A DNA stretch of 64,000 bases from Perca fluviatilis (taxonomy: Eukaryota > Chordata > Actinopteri > Perciformes > Percidae), in the NCBI RefSeq assembly GCF_010015445.1, contig NC_053119.1, positions 28,505,383-28,569,382 of the forward strand. Direction: 5' to 3'. Positions 1-16,751 of this stretch are shown here, piece by piece; position 1 is the stretch's first letter, and the number at the start of each line of letters is the position of its first letter. The notes below the pieces were generated by a model. That model was not told where the DNA came from. It worked only from the letters and a program-made list of their open reading frames with translations, and did no database searches. Both the position numbers and the translations under genes were made by a program.

Positions 1-62
1 TTAATTCTAATTTTCAAGTCTACCTCCAGTGATCAGCACCTCACTACAACCCTTGCTGTGCG

Positions 63-1121
63 CAGAGGTGGAAAAAGTACTAAAATATTGTACTCAAGTA
101 AAAGTACCAAAGCTTTGATGAAATGTTTCTCAAGTACAAGTGAAATTACCTATCTGAAAAATGACTCAAGTAAAAGTAATAAGTAGTTCATTTAAAATGT
201 ACTTTAATTAAAAGTTACCTTGTTACATAAAAAACAACTGTAAAACGAGGCGGGGGATCTCTCCCATGTAGTGAAAATAGGAAAAGGGGTCATGTATCCA
301 AAACTTTTTTGTTTTTAATTAAAGAAAAATCTATACAAATGTATAAACATCTATACAAATGTTTACACATGTAATAAAAACATAAAACATTAGATGTATG
401 TGAATTAATTTAGCCAGTGTCCTATACATTGTCCTACGGGTTGCTAGTGTTAGACAAAAATTAGTAATGCCACGAAACATGTTGTTTTGCTAATTGGCAA
501 TTGCCAATAATAATAATAGCAAATTTGCTATTAGTCATGAAAACTTTGTTTGAAGTACCAATGCACAAATACTTACCAAAACATGCTTCTGCAGATTAGA
601 TGTGGAGTTATTGAATGCTGCCAGTTCAGTCACCTTTGGCAGGCACATCTGGCATTGCATGATGATATGGTGTTGGCCCTCTTGAATTTAAATGAAAAAC
701 AGCCTTTCAAATGTGGCCAAGGATTTTTCGTCATTTTGGGCAGCAGAATTCGATGTTTCAGCTTGCATTTCTACCGAAACCGTCTCTGAACCGACGCCGC
801 TCGCCTGATCCACCTCCATCTTGTTCTCAGTCTCCTACTGAAAGACTTGGCGCCTGGTAGGCAGCCTAGATGCTGATCATTTGTCACTGTAGTGGTTCCG
901 GGCGCGTTTTTTTTTCTTCCTTTCGGTTTTCGTTAGACAAAGTTTTGTTTTTTTTACTCAGTAATGGATGGGATTTGTAACGTAGCGAAATACAATACTT
1001 CACTCAAAACGTAATAAAATACATTTTAAATTACCGATTTTAAAAACTACTTGAAAAATACACAACAAAACTACTCAATACAGTAACGTGAGTAAATGTA
1101 TTTCGTTACTTTCCACCTCTG
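63..1121. mobile_element. hAT-like non-autonomous DNA transposon
   Basis: The element starts CAGAGGTGGAAAAAGTACT and ends in the inverted form TACTTTCCACCTCTG. It is flanked by GCTGTGCG at 55-62 and GCTATGCG at 1122-1129, an 8-bp target duplication with one mismatch. An 8-bp duplication is typical of the hAT superfamily. No transposase is readable inside; the 79-codon frame at 550-789 shows no domain I recognise. Confidence 0.8.
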
Positions 1122-1129
1122 GCTATGCG

Positions 1130-2386
1130 CTACTTGTTTTCCAGTTTTTATTTCCTTTGATATCACATAGCCTTTCATTTATAATGCAGTGAGATATTAC
1201 ATAAAACCAGCAACGAGATCAGTCATGAGAGTTTAATAGAAAAATCTATGAAGCTGATGGGAATGCTGCTTGGGATCTTGTAAACAAAATAAATAAATTA
1301 AATAGAAGCCTTACAACAGTGATTCCCTGCTGACAAGCTTAATTGTTTTCAAATGGATCACTGACCGACCTCATTAAAGTTGTATAGCCACGGAGTAGTA
1401 CACATAGGACCTCGTGTTATTAAACTGCTGCTTGAAACTTTGGTAGCAAGACTCAGTGAGGATCATAACCAAGTATAATCCTGCAGAAAATAATTAATTT
1501 ACATTAACAACCTGCATGATAGGGCTCTTAAATGTTTCATTTCGCCTTCAGAGTAATTGCAAGGGTGTAAACATTGCAGTGCATTCTATATTACTTAAAC
1601 TTTGAAATGTGACTTTGAGAAGTTTGTACTGCATGACCAGAGTAAATATCTGGTAAATGTGTTTATGGGGGTGATATTTTTCTAAAGACAGCAGGAGGGG
1701 TGGGGATCTGACATTAATACAGCATTGTTTTGATTGGCAGCAAACATAAGGCTCATTCCTCTAACTAATGTGGCATCTGGCACCAAAGTCAGTGAATAAC
1801 TAATATCACCGCTGGTACATGAAACAAGATTATCACACCTCTGCCTACATTTTTACCCCGCTGGGTACTGTGGGTTTTCATATGAGCTGCACCCCCCTGT
1901 GTTACACAGCGATCAAAGCTAACGTGATATGTTGGCGCAGTGCCGTTCACCTGACAGTAAACTAGGATCTGGAAACAACATGTTCTTCTCAGAACATGTC
2001 CTCGTGGGACAATGGGTTATCAGATACCCTGTTAAACTGACTTGAACCAAAGTACTTACAGATTTAGGGTTTCCAGCACCATGCGTGATTAACATCTGGA
2101 GCCTGACCATAGTTAGAGCTCCAGATGACCTATCTTTGTCCTACCTACACAAGGGTTACTGGCTTAATTATTGATGGTTATTATATTAGCACAGTCCCAC
2201 TGGAGTCTGGTAACCCTATATCTGTCTGCAGGTAGAAGCGGTGCTGTATTTCTTTGTGTTTTTTTTTTTTTTTGGTTTCCTTAATGTATTGCATTATAGA
2301 ATTTTTTGGGATTTGTTTCTAAAGCATTTTTAGATTGTTGTAAGATTGCAGGATCATTAGTTGGTGGTTTAAAGCTGATTGAGGTC
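1130..2386. other. Probable PRMT8 intron, no feature seen
   Basis: This AT-rich sequence lies upstream of the first visible PRMT8 exon. It has a T-run near 2259-2272. I see no exon, RNA gene or clear transposon end here. Confidence 0.5.
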
Positions 2387-2842
2387 AGAACTACAGAGTA
2401 AAGGAATAGCCAAGAGTTAAATGAGAAGAACGATTGCACTCACACGTCTGTAACAAAGACTGTGTATAAAGATGGATGACACGTCTTCACAAGCCTACCT
2501 CCTGAAGTGAAGCTCTGCTAGCATTATTTTACTCTGTAAACACTGGTCTGTACCATAGACTGGTCTGTACCCTAAAAATAACGCCAGCAGCCAGTTAGCT
2601 TAGTTTAGACTGGAAGCAGTGGAAAACAGCTAGCTTGGCTCTGTCCAAGTAGTAAACATCGGCCTACCAGCACAACTACAGCTAACTAATCTAGTTTGTC
2701 TAATCTACAACATTATTGTTTAATTTTTGTCGTTGTTAAGCCAGCTAGCTTTTTCCCCATTTTCAGTCTTTGTGCTAATCTAACCAGCTGCTGGCGGTAG
2801 CTTCATATTTTTTTTAACTCTACGCATACTTCCCAAAATATC
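2387..2842 (+). repeat. Dispersed teleost repeat, copy 1
   Basis: Fragments such as AAAGGAATAG, AGCTAGCTTGGCTCTGTCC, CCTACCAGCAC and GTAGCTTCATATTT recur, diverged, at 4195-4600 and 42800-43102. This looks like an old degraded copy of a common fish repeat of the TTAA-flanked kind. Its borders are approximate. Confidence 0.55.
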
Positions 2843-2923
2843 AAAATATTCATTTTAAAAGAGAACAAGATGTGAATAGGGAGATCGTTGTCATAGTTTT
2901 GTTTATGTGCTCCGGATATTTGA

Positions 2924-8240
<5,317 letters not shown>

Positions 8241-9112
8241 GCTGGACCGGGAGTGGGGGGCTACGGTGGTGCCCCACTGAGTACAAGCCCTGAACACCAG
8301 AGGGAGACAGAGACACTCCCATCAAACACAGACAGACACATTGTGCTATGTAAGAGGGCCGTAGAATAGGAGACAAGACCGGGCCAAAGACCAAGCAGAT
8401 GTGGCCCATTGGCAATATCACTATTGTCACTACAGTGTTTGATGAAGCCAGGGAGTTACTCGTGTTGTATGTTAAACAAATCTGAATGTAACCCCGACAA
8501 AAAGAGGTCAGGAATATTTCCTCGTCTTGATGAATGTTATTGACCATTGATGTGCGTATATGTGCGATGGAGTGATGTACCTGTGCGTTTTGTCTCAGTA
8601 TTTGTTTTCCACAGTAACCCCGGACCTTATGGAGGGATAGTTGCCATTTTTAAATGACGGTAGAGCTAATGTAATCCATTACTGTATTGTCCGCATTGCG
8701 TTTAGGAGGCAATACATTGAAGGTGTAACTCTTATGTCATATTATATACCGTAGGGAATGACTATTATCTAAGACGCACTTTCATTTATAGTGTGGAGTG
8801 CCACTTAAGCAAATGTCAATTTAGCCATGTCGGAAAACTGACAGCAATGGAACGCCACAGGCAAGGACGAACCCGGCGCAGTATGTGTAATGTGAAAGGT
8901 AACACGTGTTTGCATAGTCAGTGTACTAGTAGCTATCCTGTGAGCGTGTAACAGAGGGTGTCGCACCGTCGCACAGCCTGGTCTCCAGATGTGCTCCGTG
9001 CTGTCACTTTGAGCAGTGACGTTGACATGCTGCATTTAGCTTTTTTTCTATAGTTTCATATATAGACGCTAGCCACTCTCCTTGTATTGGTTTATTGATA
9101 TTAGATTTGACT
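8241..9112 (+). other. prmt8 3' untranslated region (extent unknown)
   Basis: Sequence after the PRMT8 stop codon. I did not find a canonical AATAAA before the transposon at 9115, so the transcript end is not defined. No other gene is visible. Confidence 0.45.
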
Positions 9113-9114
9113 TA

Positions 9115-9779
9115 CAGTTTTTTCCAACTGCTTACACACAAAATCTTTTCATGTCACACGATTTTTGAAACCTCTCACTCAAAGTGCAAAACTACACAGC
9201 AAATCTCCAAAACCATAAGCTATTTCTCAGCCTTTCACTCTTTTCAATTGCATAAAACACTTTTTTCAAAACATTAAACACAATTCTCTACCTAAGACAC
9301 AAAAATCTAACAAGAAGTGACTTGCTATCCATTTCTAAACACAACCAATCAAAATGCTACACTTATTTACCAGGGCATACACACACACACACTCCTCACA
9401 TGTGCAAACACATTATGTCATAACTGAACACTAACCAATCATTGCTTTAGTATAGGCCTATACAGAGGCCAAAGGTCAGATTACCTGTTTGGAACAATGG
9501 ATGCCAACAATAGACAGAGAGCAAGAGGAGGAGGAGGGAGAGACAGGGGATAACAACGAGGAGGAGGAGGAGGGAAGAAGAGTAAGAAGGAGAGCCATTT
9601 CTGATGAGATCAGGGAGAGAAGCCCATCTTGAGTAGCTTTACGTAAGGTGGCGTCCATACTGCATGCAACTATCTAATGACTATTTCAGCATTACAAATC
9701 AATCAGACTTTGTTGTGCACAAAGTGCATACAATTCTGTCCCCCCCCCCGCCCACACACAAGCACGCACAAACACTCAC

Positions 9780-9828
<49 letters not shown>

Positions 9829-10311
9829 TCTTTATTCTAAAAATGATACCTTTGGTTTACATATGTTTATACCTTTTTTTTCTTGTTTCATGCTACTGTA
9901 TACAACACTGGGCTACTCTTACAGACGTAATGTTTTGCCCAATACATATTTTCTGTTTTACTGTAACATTACATAGTTTTTTACAGTGCACTTTTCAACC
10001 ACTTTCAGCAGACTACTTTCTCTCTAGAACATTGTAGATATAAGCCTATGAAAGACAAAAGAGCTTTAGATTTAGAACAACAGTGTGTACATGGTATATC
10101 CAAAAATTTACTATTATGAAAAAAGTGTTTGCCATTTGATGCAAATGCTTCATTTTGAGATGTGTTTATGGTATTTTGAATGCAGTGTTTCATTTTGAAG
10201 GAGATGTGAGGCATTTTGCATTTTGTGTGTGCAGTTTTGGGAATTGTGTGTAGAGTTTTGAAAAAAGGAGACATAGTTTTGAAAACGTGTGTAAGCAGTT
10301 GGAAAAAACTG
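9115..10311 (+). mobile_element. Mariner/Tc-type deletion derivative
   Basis: The ends are perfect inverted repeats of about 25 bp, CAGTTTTTTCCAACTGCTTA and its complement, each flanked by TA (9113-9114 and 10312-10313). TA target sites mark the Tc1/mariner group. Around 9500-9640 the plus strand reads an arginine/glycine-rich stretch followed by RRRAISDEIRERSPS, broken by stops. It resembles the start of fish mariner-type transposases; the rest of a transposase is missing. A CA microsatellite sits at 9781-9825. Confidence 0.75.
9781..9825. repeat. (CA)n microsatellite
   Basis: About 45 bp of CA repeat inside the mariner-like element. Confidence 0.95.
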
Positions 10312-10313
10312 TA

Positions 10314-11092
10314 AATCGCAGGCTCAAGGCATGAAGCTTCTTTAGTCTTCATCTGGGCACAATCCATGTCAAGCGATCCAGCCCCACATAGTCCTAGCAA
10401 CTAGCTCTGATCTCAGAAAAAGTATTTCCAAGAGGAGTCAATGGAGTAACGATAATGATATGTTGTCCTCGGGTCATATTTGAAACGTTTTTGAAGTTGT
10501 TTTTTTTTATATCAGAAATATGGGTTTCTTACCACCAAATTGCCCCCAAAATAACTTGGATGCATGTACGTTGTATGCAACCCATACAACAGTATTCCCA
10601 GGTAAAATGAATGATTACTTCCATTGAATTTTGGTTGTTTTATTGAATTTCATAGCATTTAAAAAAAATTTTTTGGAATAGTTTGAAAACAGTATCCTGA
10701 CTAAATGCTGACTTAACCAGTCTGTGATTCACTCACAACATCCTCTGACCTTAACTGTTAGTCAAAATAATTCATAAGGAGAATTAAGTACATTTTTGAG
10801 TTCATTTAAATTAGGTTTATTGACCATGAAAATAAACCTTTTTTGTTTTTTTAAAAGAGGTACAAAAACGTTTTAAAAAAGCGCCAAAAGCATAAAAAAA
10901 AAAAGGAAAATGAAGTTCACGGTCGACGGGAAGACAACCCAAGGGCTTAAACCTAATGAGATTGAGAATCATGTTTCTTGTAACATGCACACTAGTTTCT
11001 TGAGTAATAGCACCCGATGAAGATGTGGTAGGAGTTTACAGGCTGTATCTCAGTCTAAAGCGTACTGCATTGCACAGTTACAGTGGTGGTGT
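10314..11092. other. Spacer, no feature seen
   Basis: AT-rich sequence between two transposons in the gap between the tail-to-tail genes PRMT8 and CRACR2A. No exon or RNA gene is visible. Confidence 0.5.
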
Positions 11093-11098
11093 ATTGAA

Positions 11099-11956
11099 CA
11101 GTCCCTCCAGAAAAACGCAATTATGCGATCGCATAATTCAATGCATAATCAGCCAAAGTCCGCATATTTATGCGTGGGCCACATTTTTTCAAATACACCG
11201 CATAAATTGCCGATTTCCACGCAAAATATGCGGGGCTTGCATGATTTCATAATCCCCGCATTTATGTTGCAAAAAAGTCACATATATCTTAGAAAAATGT
11301 TGCGTTTACTTCACACAAGAGCAGCCATTTTCCCTTGTTGCCATGGGAACATTATGAAGTGACATAATTACTAGGGGTGGGAATCACCAAAGGCCTCACG
11401 ATACGATATCACCACGATACTTATGTCACGATACAATATCATTGTAATTTTAAAGATATTGCAATATTCTGCGATATATTGCAATTTATTACCTTTTTTC
11501 CCAATTTCAAATGATGTCCCCAAAAGAAAACTCTTGTTTTATCTAAAAAGATACATTTCTCTGTTTGTTCATCTCACTTCAATTTTATTGTTGCAAAATG
11601 GGATCGTCAAGCAGACAGACTGACCAACACATATATAATAAGAGATCGATACCTGGCGTCTGTGTATCGATACAGTATTGCCACGGAAAATATTGCGATA
11701 CTATGCTGTATCGATTTCCCCCCCCATCCCTAGTAATTACGCGACGTGAACATCGTGATCATCGAAAAGCAGGGTGTTTGGGGACTCACTTTTTTTTTTT
11801 TCTTTTTCATCAAACTGTAATTTTTGCAAGCTCCCGCAATTTCATCGCATAAAATTGCATAAATATCCCGCATATTCCATCGCATTTTTTAAGAAAATGT
11901 GCCGCATAATCTAATTTACATAATTTAAAATAAAAAACATTTTTCTGGAAGGACTG
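11099..11956. mobile_element. CAGTCC-ended DNA transposon, interrupted
   Basis: The ends are CAGTCCCTCCAGAAAAACG and CATTTTTCTGGAAGGACTG, an imperfect inverted pair. They are flanked by ATTGAA at 11093-11098 and 11957-11962. The body is rich in GCATAAT/CCGCATATT words. A second element sits inside at 11372-11732. A fragment of the same family lies at 15019-15118. Confidence 0.75.
11372..11732. mobile_element. hAT-like element nested in CAGTCC element
   Basis: The ends are TAGGGGTGGGAATC and GATTTCCCCCCCCATCCCTA, inverted. Flanks are ATAATTAC (11364-11371) and GTAATTAC (11733-11740), an 8-bp duplication with one mismatch. The body carries many ATATCG/GATATTG words common in fish hAT miniatures. 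Confidence 0.75.
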
Positions 11957-11962
11957 ATTGAA

Positions 11963-12764
11963 GCGGTTTCCACTCCACCCGTGCTCTTACTGAGGTCATT
12001 GCCTATAGGTACTTCCTGAAGGGTGGGTGCGGGGGGGGGTTTCTTCACTCAAGACATGGATCTAGCCACAGATTACTTCACATTAATATTCCTAGTATAA
12101 GCCTCAAACTACTGCAACTCTCAACTAAGGAAAACAACATAAAGCACAATACCTTTGAAAGCATTAACGATCCTTTTTCCCTTTCCTGATGATCTTCTAA
12201 CTCGTGCAGACATCATAATGAAGCTTTTCAGGGCTGTATTCAAAATAGGAGCACTTGGCAGCAATGGGAAAACTGAATTCATAAAGCATGCAACTAATGC
12301 TTGTAACAATCGAGAAAGAAATAGAGCAGTATCAAACCGAGTGCTGCTGTGTCAGAGCACACGGCTTCTTTTATTTTACAGCGTGCTGGCTGGTACAAAT
12401 AATCATCACAATGTCACACTGCTTACAGTCACTTATACTTGTTTTTTTTAACTCTAGAATGATACTTCCTGTATATTCCAAAAGCACCGTTGTCCGGTTA
12501 CACCTTTATGGAAAAAGTATTCTGAAAGTTGGCTGCTCAAAACCCCAAAAACTAGTTCTCCATATAGCTTATAAGTCATACAAATTCTAATAAGTTGCCA
12601 TGTTAGTTCCCCAAAATATTGAATGTTGTTTCACATATTGTCATGTTGACTTAAAAACTGAATAAACAGCAATGTTCAAACTCCTCCACTGGGTGGCACT
12701 TTATAACTTATTTGAATTGTATCATAAAGAAGTCCTTTACAAACGATATAAACATTAACAAATC
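11963..12764. other. Intergenic spacer, no feature seen
   Basis: Sequence just beyond the likely 3' end of CRACR2A. Frames at 12155-12590 show no recognisable domain. Confidence 0.45.
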
Positions 12765-13985
12765 TTTATTTTATGCATTTACATGTTTATATGTAGATTA
12801 AAGTGATGTGCAAGACACTGGCAGTAGTGGAGCACTATTAGTGACCATAGTGCAATATCAAACAGTAAAAATCGGAACTTTTCACCAAAACCTTTCAAAT
12901 TTGAACCTTCCTGTAACGTACAGATTACATATAGCGACAACAATTTTCATAAAATACTTGGCAATGAGGCAGATTAAGGTTATATGAAATAAAAATGTCT
13001 GCACTAAACTTCATTCGGTCTGTAGGGGGGGGCTCAGGTATCTTAACAACCTTCAGTACTGTTACAACAAAAACAACAGAATTACAAACCAATATTAATG
13101 TACAGATGACAAAGAAAAAAAAAAAAAAAAACACCCACGCCTGTAAAATAAAATATTAAATATGACAGCCCTGCAACAAACTACATGATCATTTTTTCTT
13201 TATTCAGCAGACAAACACAGAAGCACATGACTTCTGTGCTGTGCTGCGTGGCAGTACTTTTGCTTTTAGTTCATCCACAAGGTGAAGAAACTAAAGACAC
13301 CGGTGCAATACACTGCAACGCCACGTAACTAATCTAATCGTTCAATCCAAACATCCCAGTCGCAACGCCAACTGAACGCATTTTACAGCCGGTTGTTATT
13401 GCGTCCACGTCATGTACGCGTACCAACAAGGTGAGGAAGCAGGAACGGCTAAAAAAAAAAAAAATAAATAAAAAACTCATAACACTGAATGAATATATTA
13501 ATATATAGAGTTAAAGCCCACATGTGACATATAAAGGGTATTTGGAAGTTAAATAAATATTTAAGGAGTCACGGTCAAGACTTTGAGGAACAGCGTACAT
13601 TTAAAACATGAAAACGGTTTAGTTTGACTCAGAAGGGACTTAGTTCAACTTACATTTGTTCAGTTGTATCTATTATTCCTCAAACTTTTCTTACACTCTC
13701 CTTCATATTATTATTATTTCACTATATCTCCACAATTTGAGGTTATTTTCAAACTACTTGGGTAAACGTAGAGAAGACAGTTTATAATAGTGCAATCACG
13801 TACAGTCCATCCATCCAGGTGTTGGGTTTACCCAGAGTGCCACGAAGAGGAAGACCGTGTGAGAAACAGTTGTGCTGACATTCAGAATAATGTATCCTTA
13901 GTGGTACATGTGGTCACACTGTCACACGGTGTATCTTAGTGAAGGGTAGTGCTACGCTGTGTGTGTGTGAGCGGTGTCCCAACTG
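12765..13985 (-). other. cracr2a: cracr2a 3' untranslated region with polyadenylation signals
   Basis: Downstream of the CRACR2A stop codon on the minus strand, AATAAA occurs at 13204-13199 and again at 12770-12765 (TTTATT on the plus strand). Either could end the transcript. The region has no other gene. Confidence 0.5.
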
Positions 13986-14073
13986 TTAGCAGCAGGATCT
14001 CTTCTTCTCCGAGGGGCTGCTGAACAACTGCACCGTCTTCTCCTTCTCTCTGTCCTCCTGCTCTTTCAGAATT
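13986..14073 (-). CDS. cracr2a: cracr2a last coding exon
   Basis: Residues 701-729 and TAA. It starts [13 protein letters not shown] and ends EKKRSCC, a double-cysteine tail for geranylgeranylation. Acceptor TTTCTAG|AATTC. Confidence 0.94.
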
Positions 14074-14274
14074 CTAGAAAGGGACATAATGAGACATGAA
14101 CAAATGAACCAGTTCTGGTTCAGTCAGGAACAAGCTCGTCACAGATTGAACCATTGATTGCAACAAATGGAAACGCAGTTAATGCTTGGCGCTGATGGCT
14201 CTGCTCTTGATAATGCTCCCTGGACCAGCCAAGCAGCATGCTAAGCTGAATCAGGGAGCACCATGCAGAAAACG

Positions 14275-14339
<65 letters not shown>

Positions 14340-14821
14340 TAATAATGCTGGGCAAGTTAATTGTTAGTTATTGCATTAACTCATTAATTAACGGTGACAA
14401 TTATTTTATCGCGCATTAACGCAGTTTTTATTATTTCTTTTATTTTGTAAAAGTCTGTTGCTGACTGCTGCCACGCTTACAGGAACCTGAAAAGAAAAGA
14501 ATTGGCGGATAAACAAAAAGCTTATTGCAGTGGCAATAATAAGCTTTAATTTTGTATTTGCTTTGATTACATTGTTTAAGTTGAGATTTACACTAAATAT
14601 TTTATTTAACTGCTACTGTATAAACACAATGCTGATGTTAAGTGTTTGCAGAACAAATGTTATGGCACTTTCGTGCATATGGCAGAACATTTAAAATAAA
14701 ATTGTGCTATACACTACTTTTGAATTCATTATTGGATTTTGCGTATAACAATGCGATTAATCAGGGAAATCATGCGATTAAAATTTAATCGTTGCCCAGC
14801 CCTAAATAATAGTAATCGTCA

Positions 14822-14863
<42 letters not shown>

Positions 14864-16691
14864 GTTTATTTGATATAGCACCTTTTACAGACAAAGTCAC
14901 AAAGTGCTTCCCATGATAAAAATGTAGGATCCAACAGAAAACAAGCCAGCAATAATAAATAGAAATATGGAAATGGAAAAACAATAGGACTCTGACATAG
15001 GAATTTTTTATTTTTTTTTCATCGCATAAACATCCCGCATATTCCATCGCAATTTTTAAGAAAACGTGCCGCAGAATCAAGAATTTTTGCCCGCAACAAC
15101 AACTCTGCATTTCTCTGGAAGCACTGGGCTGTGATTGGTGTCTGATGGGAACGATAATTCAATCAGCGGGCGTATGACTTCCGTGTTCTGCATCAACCAA
15201 CGCTGAGCTTAATCTGATGCTCCCAGTCGCTCGGAAAACGTGCACGTCCTTTGCAGCCGTTACTACTACGGTCTGCATCCATGCTTCAGTTCCGCTCGGT
15301 CTGTATCAGGTCTGTATGAACCCTGTAGGGGCTTTATTTCATGCTGGGGGATTAGTTTCACTGCGCATTTGTCATGTTGATGTGTATTAAATGCCGTTTT
15401 GCTGTATTGTCACAGCATGGAGCGATCCCTGAGAGTAGAACCATAATGTCAAGCAGTAAGAGAGATGAAGTGAAACACATTGCAGCACGTGTTTGTAAAT
15501 TAAATATCGCTAGGATGTGCCTTATTTCAGTGAAGTAATTATCCCATTTTGAAACCGTTCAAGCAGATAGGTGGATACATCTTTAGTCTTAGGTTGCTTT
15601 TACACTTAAGCGGTTTTAACCGGACCGTTCCGGAGAGTTGGCTTCGTTTGGGGTGCTGTGAAAGCTCATTCCGACTCTGGCGCGGACCAAACAACTGAAC
15701 TCTGGGCTGCTTAAAAGGGGGGGCCTCGGTTCGCTTCCAAGTGCACTTAAAGCTCGGTACACTTCAGGTGAGAACACGATCCGACCAAAATATAGGAAGT
15801 GGACCTAAAACTTCAACCTTGCACACAATTTTACAGACTTCTATATGATTTGAGGGATGATAACTTTCAGATCCACCGGCTATTATGACCACACACACCG
15901 CTGGTCGTCTGCGTGACAACACATCATCATCATCTCCTTCACTGGCCGTATGGTCAGCTGCTCACATTATTCGCCTTCATTTCAAATATTAGAAACACTA
16001 AAGAAAAAAAAAAACAAAAGAAAAAAAAACAAACAGAAACCCCAAGACGTTATAATTTTGGTGTTGCTCCATTATTTCTGAGACCAGGAAGTGAAGGCGA
16101 GTTTCACTCTGGATATTCTGTCCAATAAACAAGCGACCCTTTCGACAGTGTGACATTTGTTTACAATATTTTAGTTTGATAAAGTGCAGTTTGAGCATTA
16201 ACCGAACCTAATGAAAAAAATGCTGCGATGTTGTGACTTTCCTCCCGAATTGCGCCGAGTCTACCGGACTATAGGTGTGAAAGCGACGTTACTGTGTTTC
16301 CCTGTCGCATGAACTCGCACGCTGAGGCCTTTACTTCTGCTCACCTGGCTAAATGAATCATGGACTCCACCACGTTGTGTCCGGAGCATGCGCTGCACTC
16401 ATAGAAAATCATTTGGCAGTCCTGAAAAAGAGGCAGACACCTTTTGATCAGGGTTCAAGTCAAATCGCTACAAACAGCTGCAAAAGCAAAACACTTTTCT
16501 CTTGTAACATTAAGCTTTACATGGTCCTTTCCAGTCACCATAGAAACTACATTACACACCAGAGACTTAGCAACATGCCATCATGACTTTGCGTAAACAT
16601 ACACGCCACTTTCCTAAAGCCAAATGGCGTGTTATCTGTATGCATTTTGAGCTATCCACGTGTATGTCTACGCTGTATACAGCGGATGTAA

Positions 16692-16751
<60 letters not shown>

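Noticed and set aside
550..789. 79-codon frame as a gene
   Set aside because: It lies within a non-autonomous hAT-like element, has no recognisable domain and no splice context.
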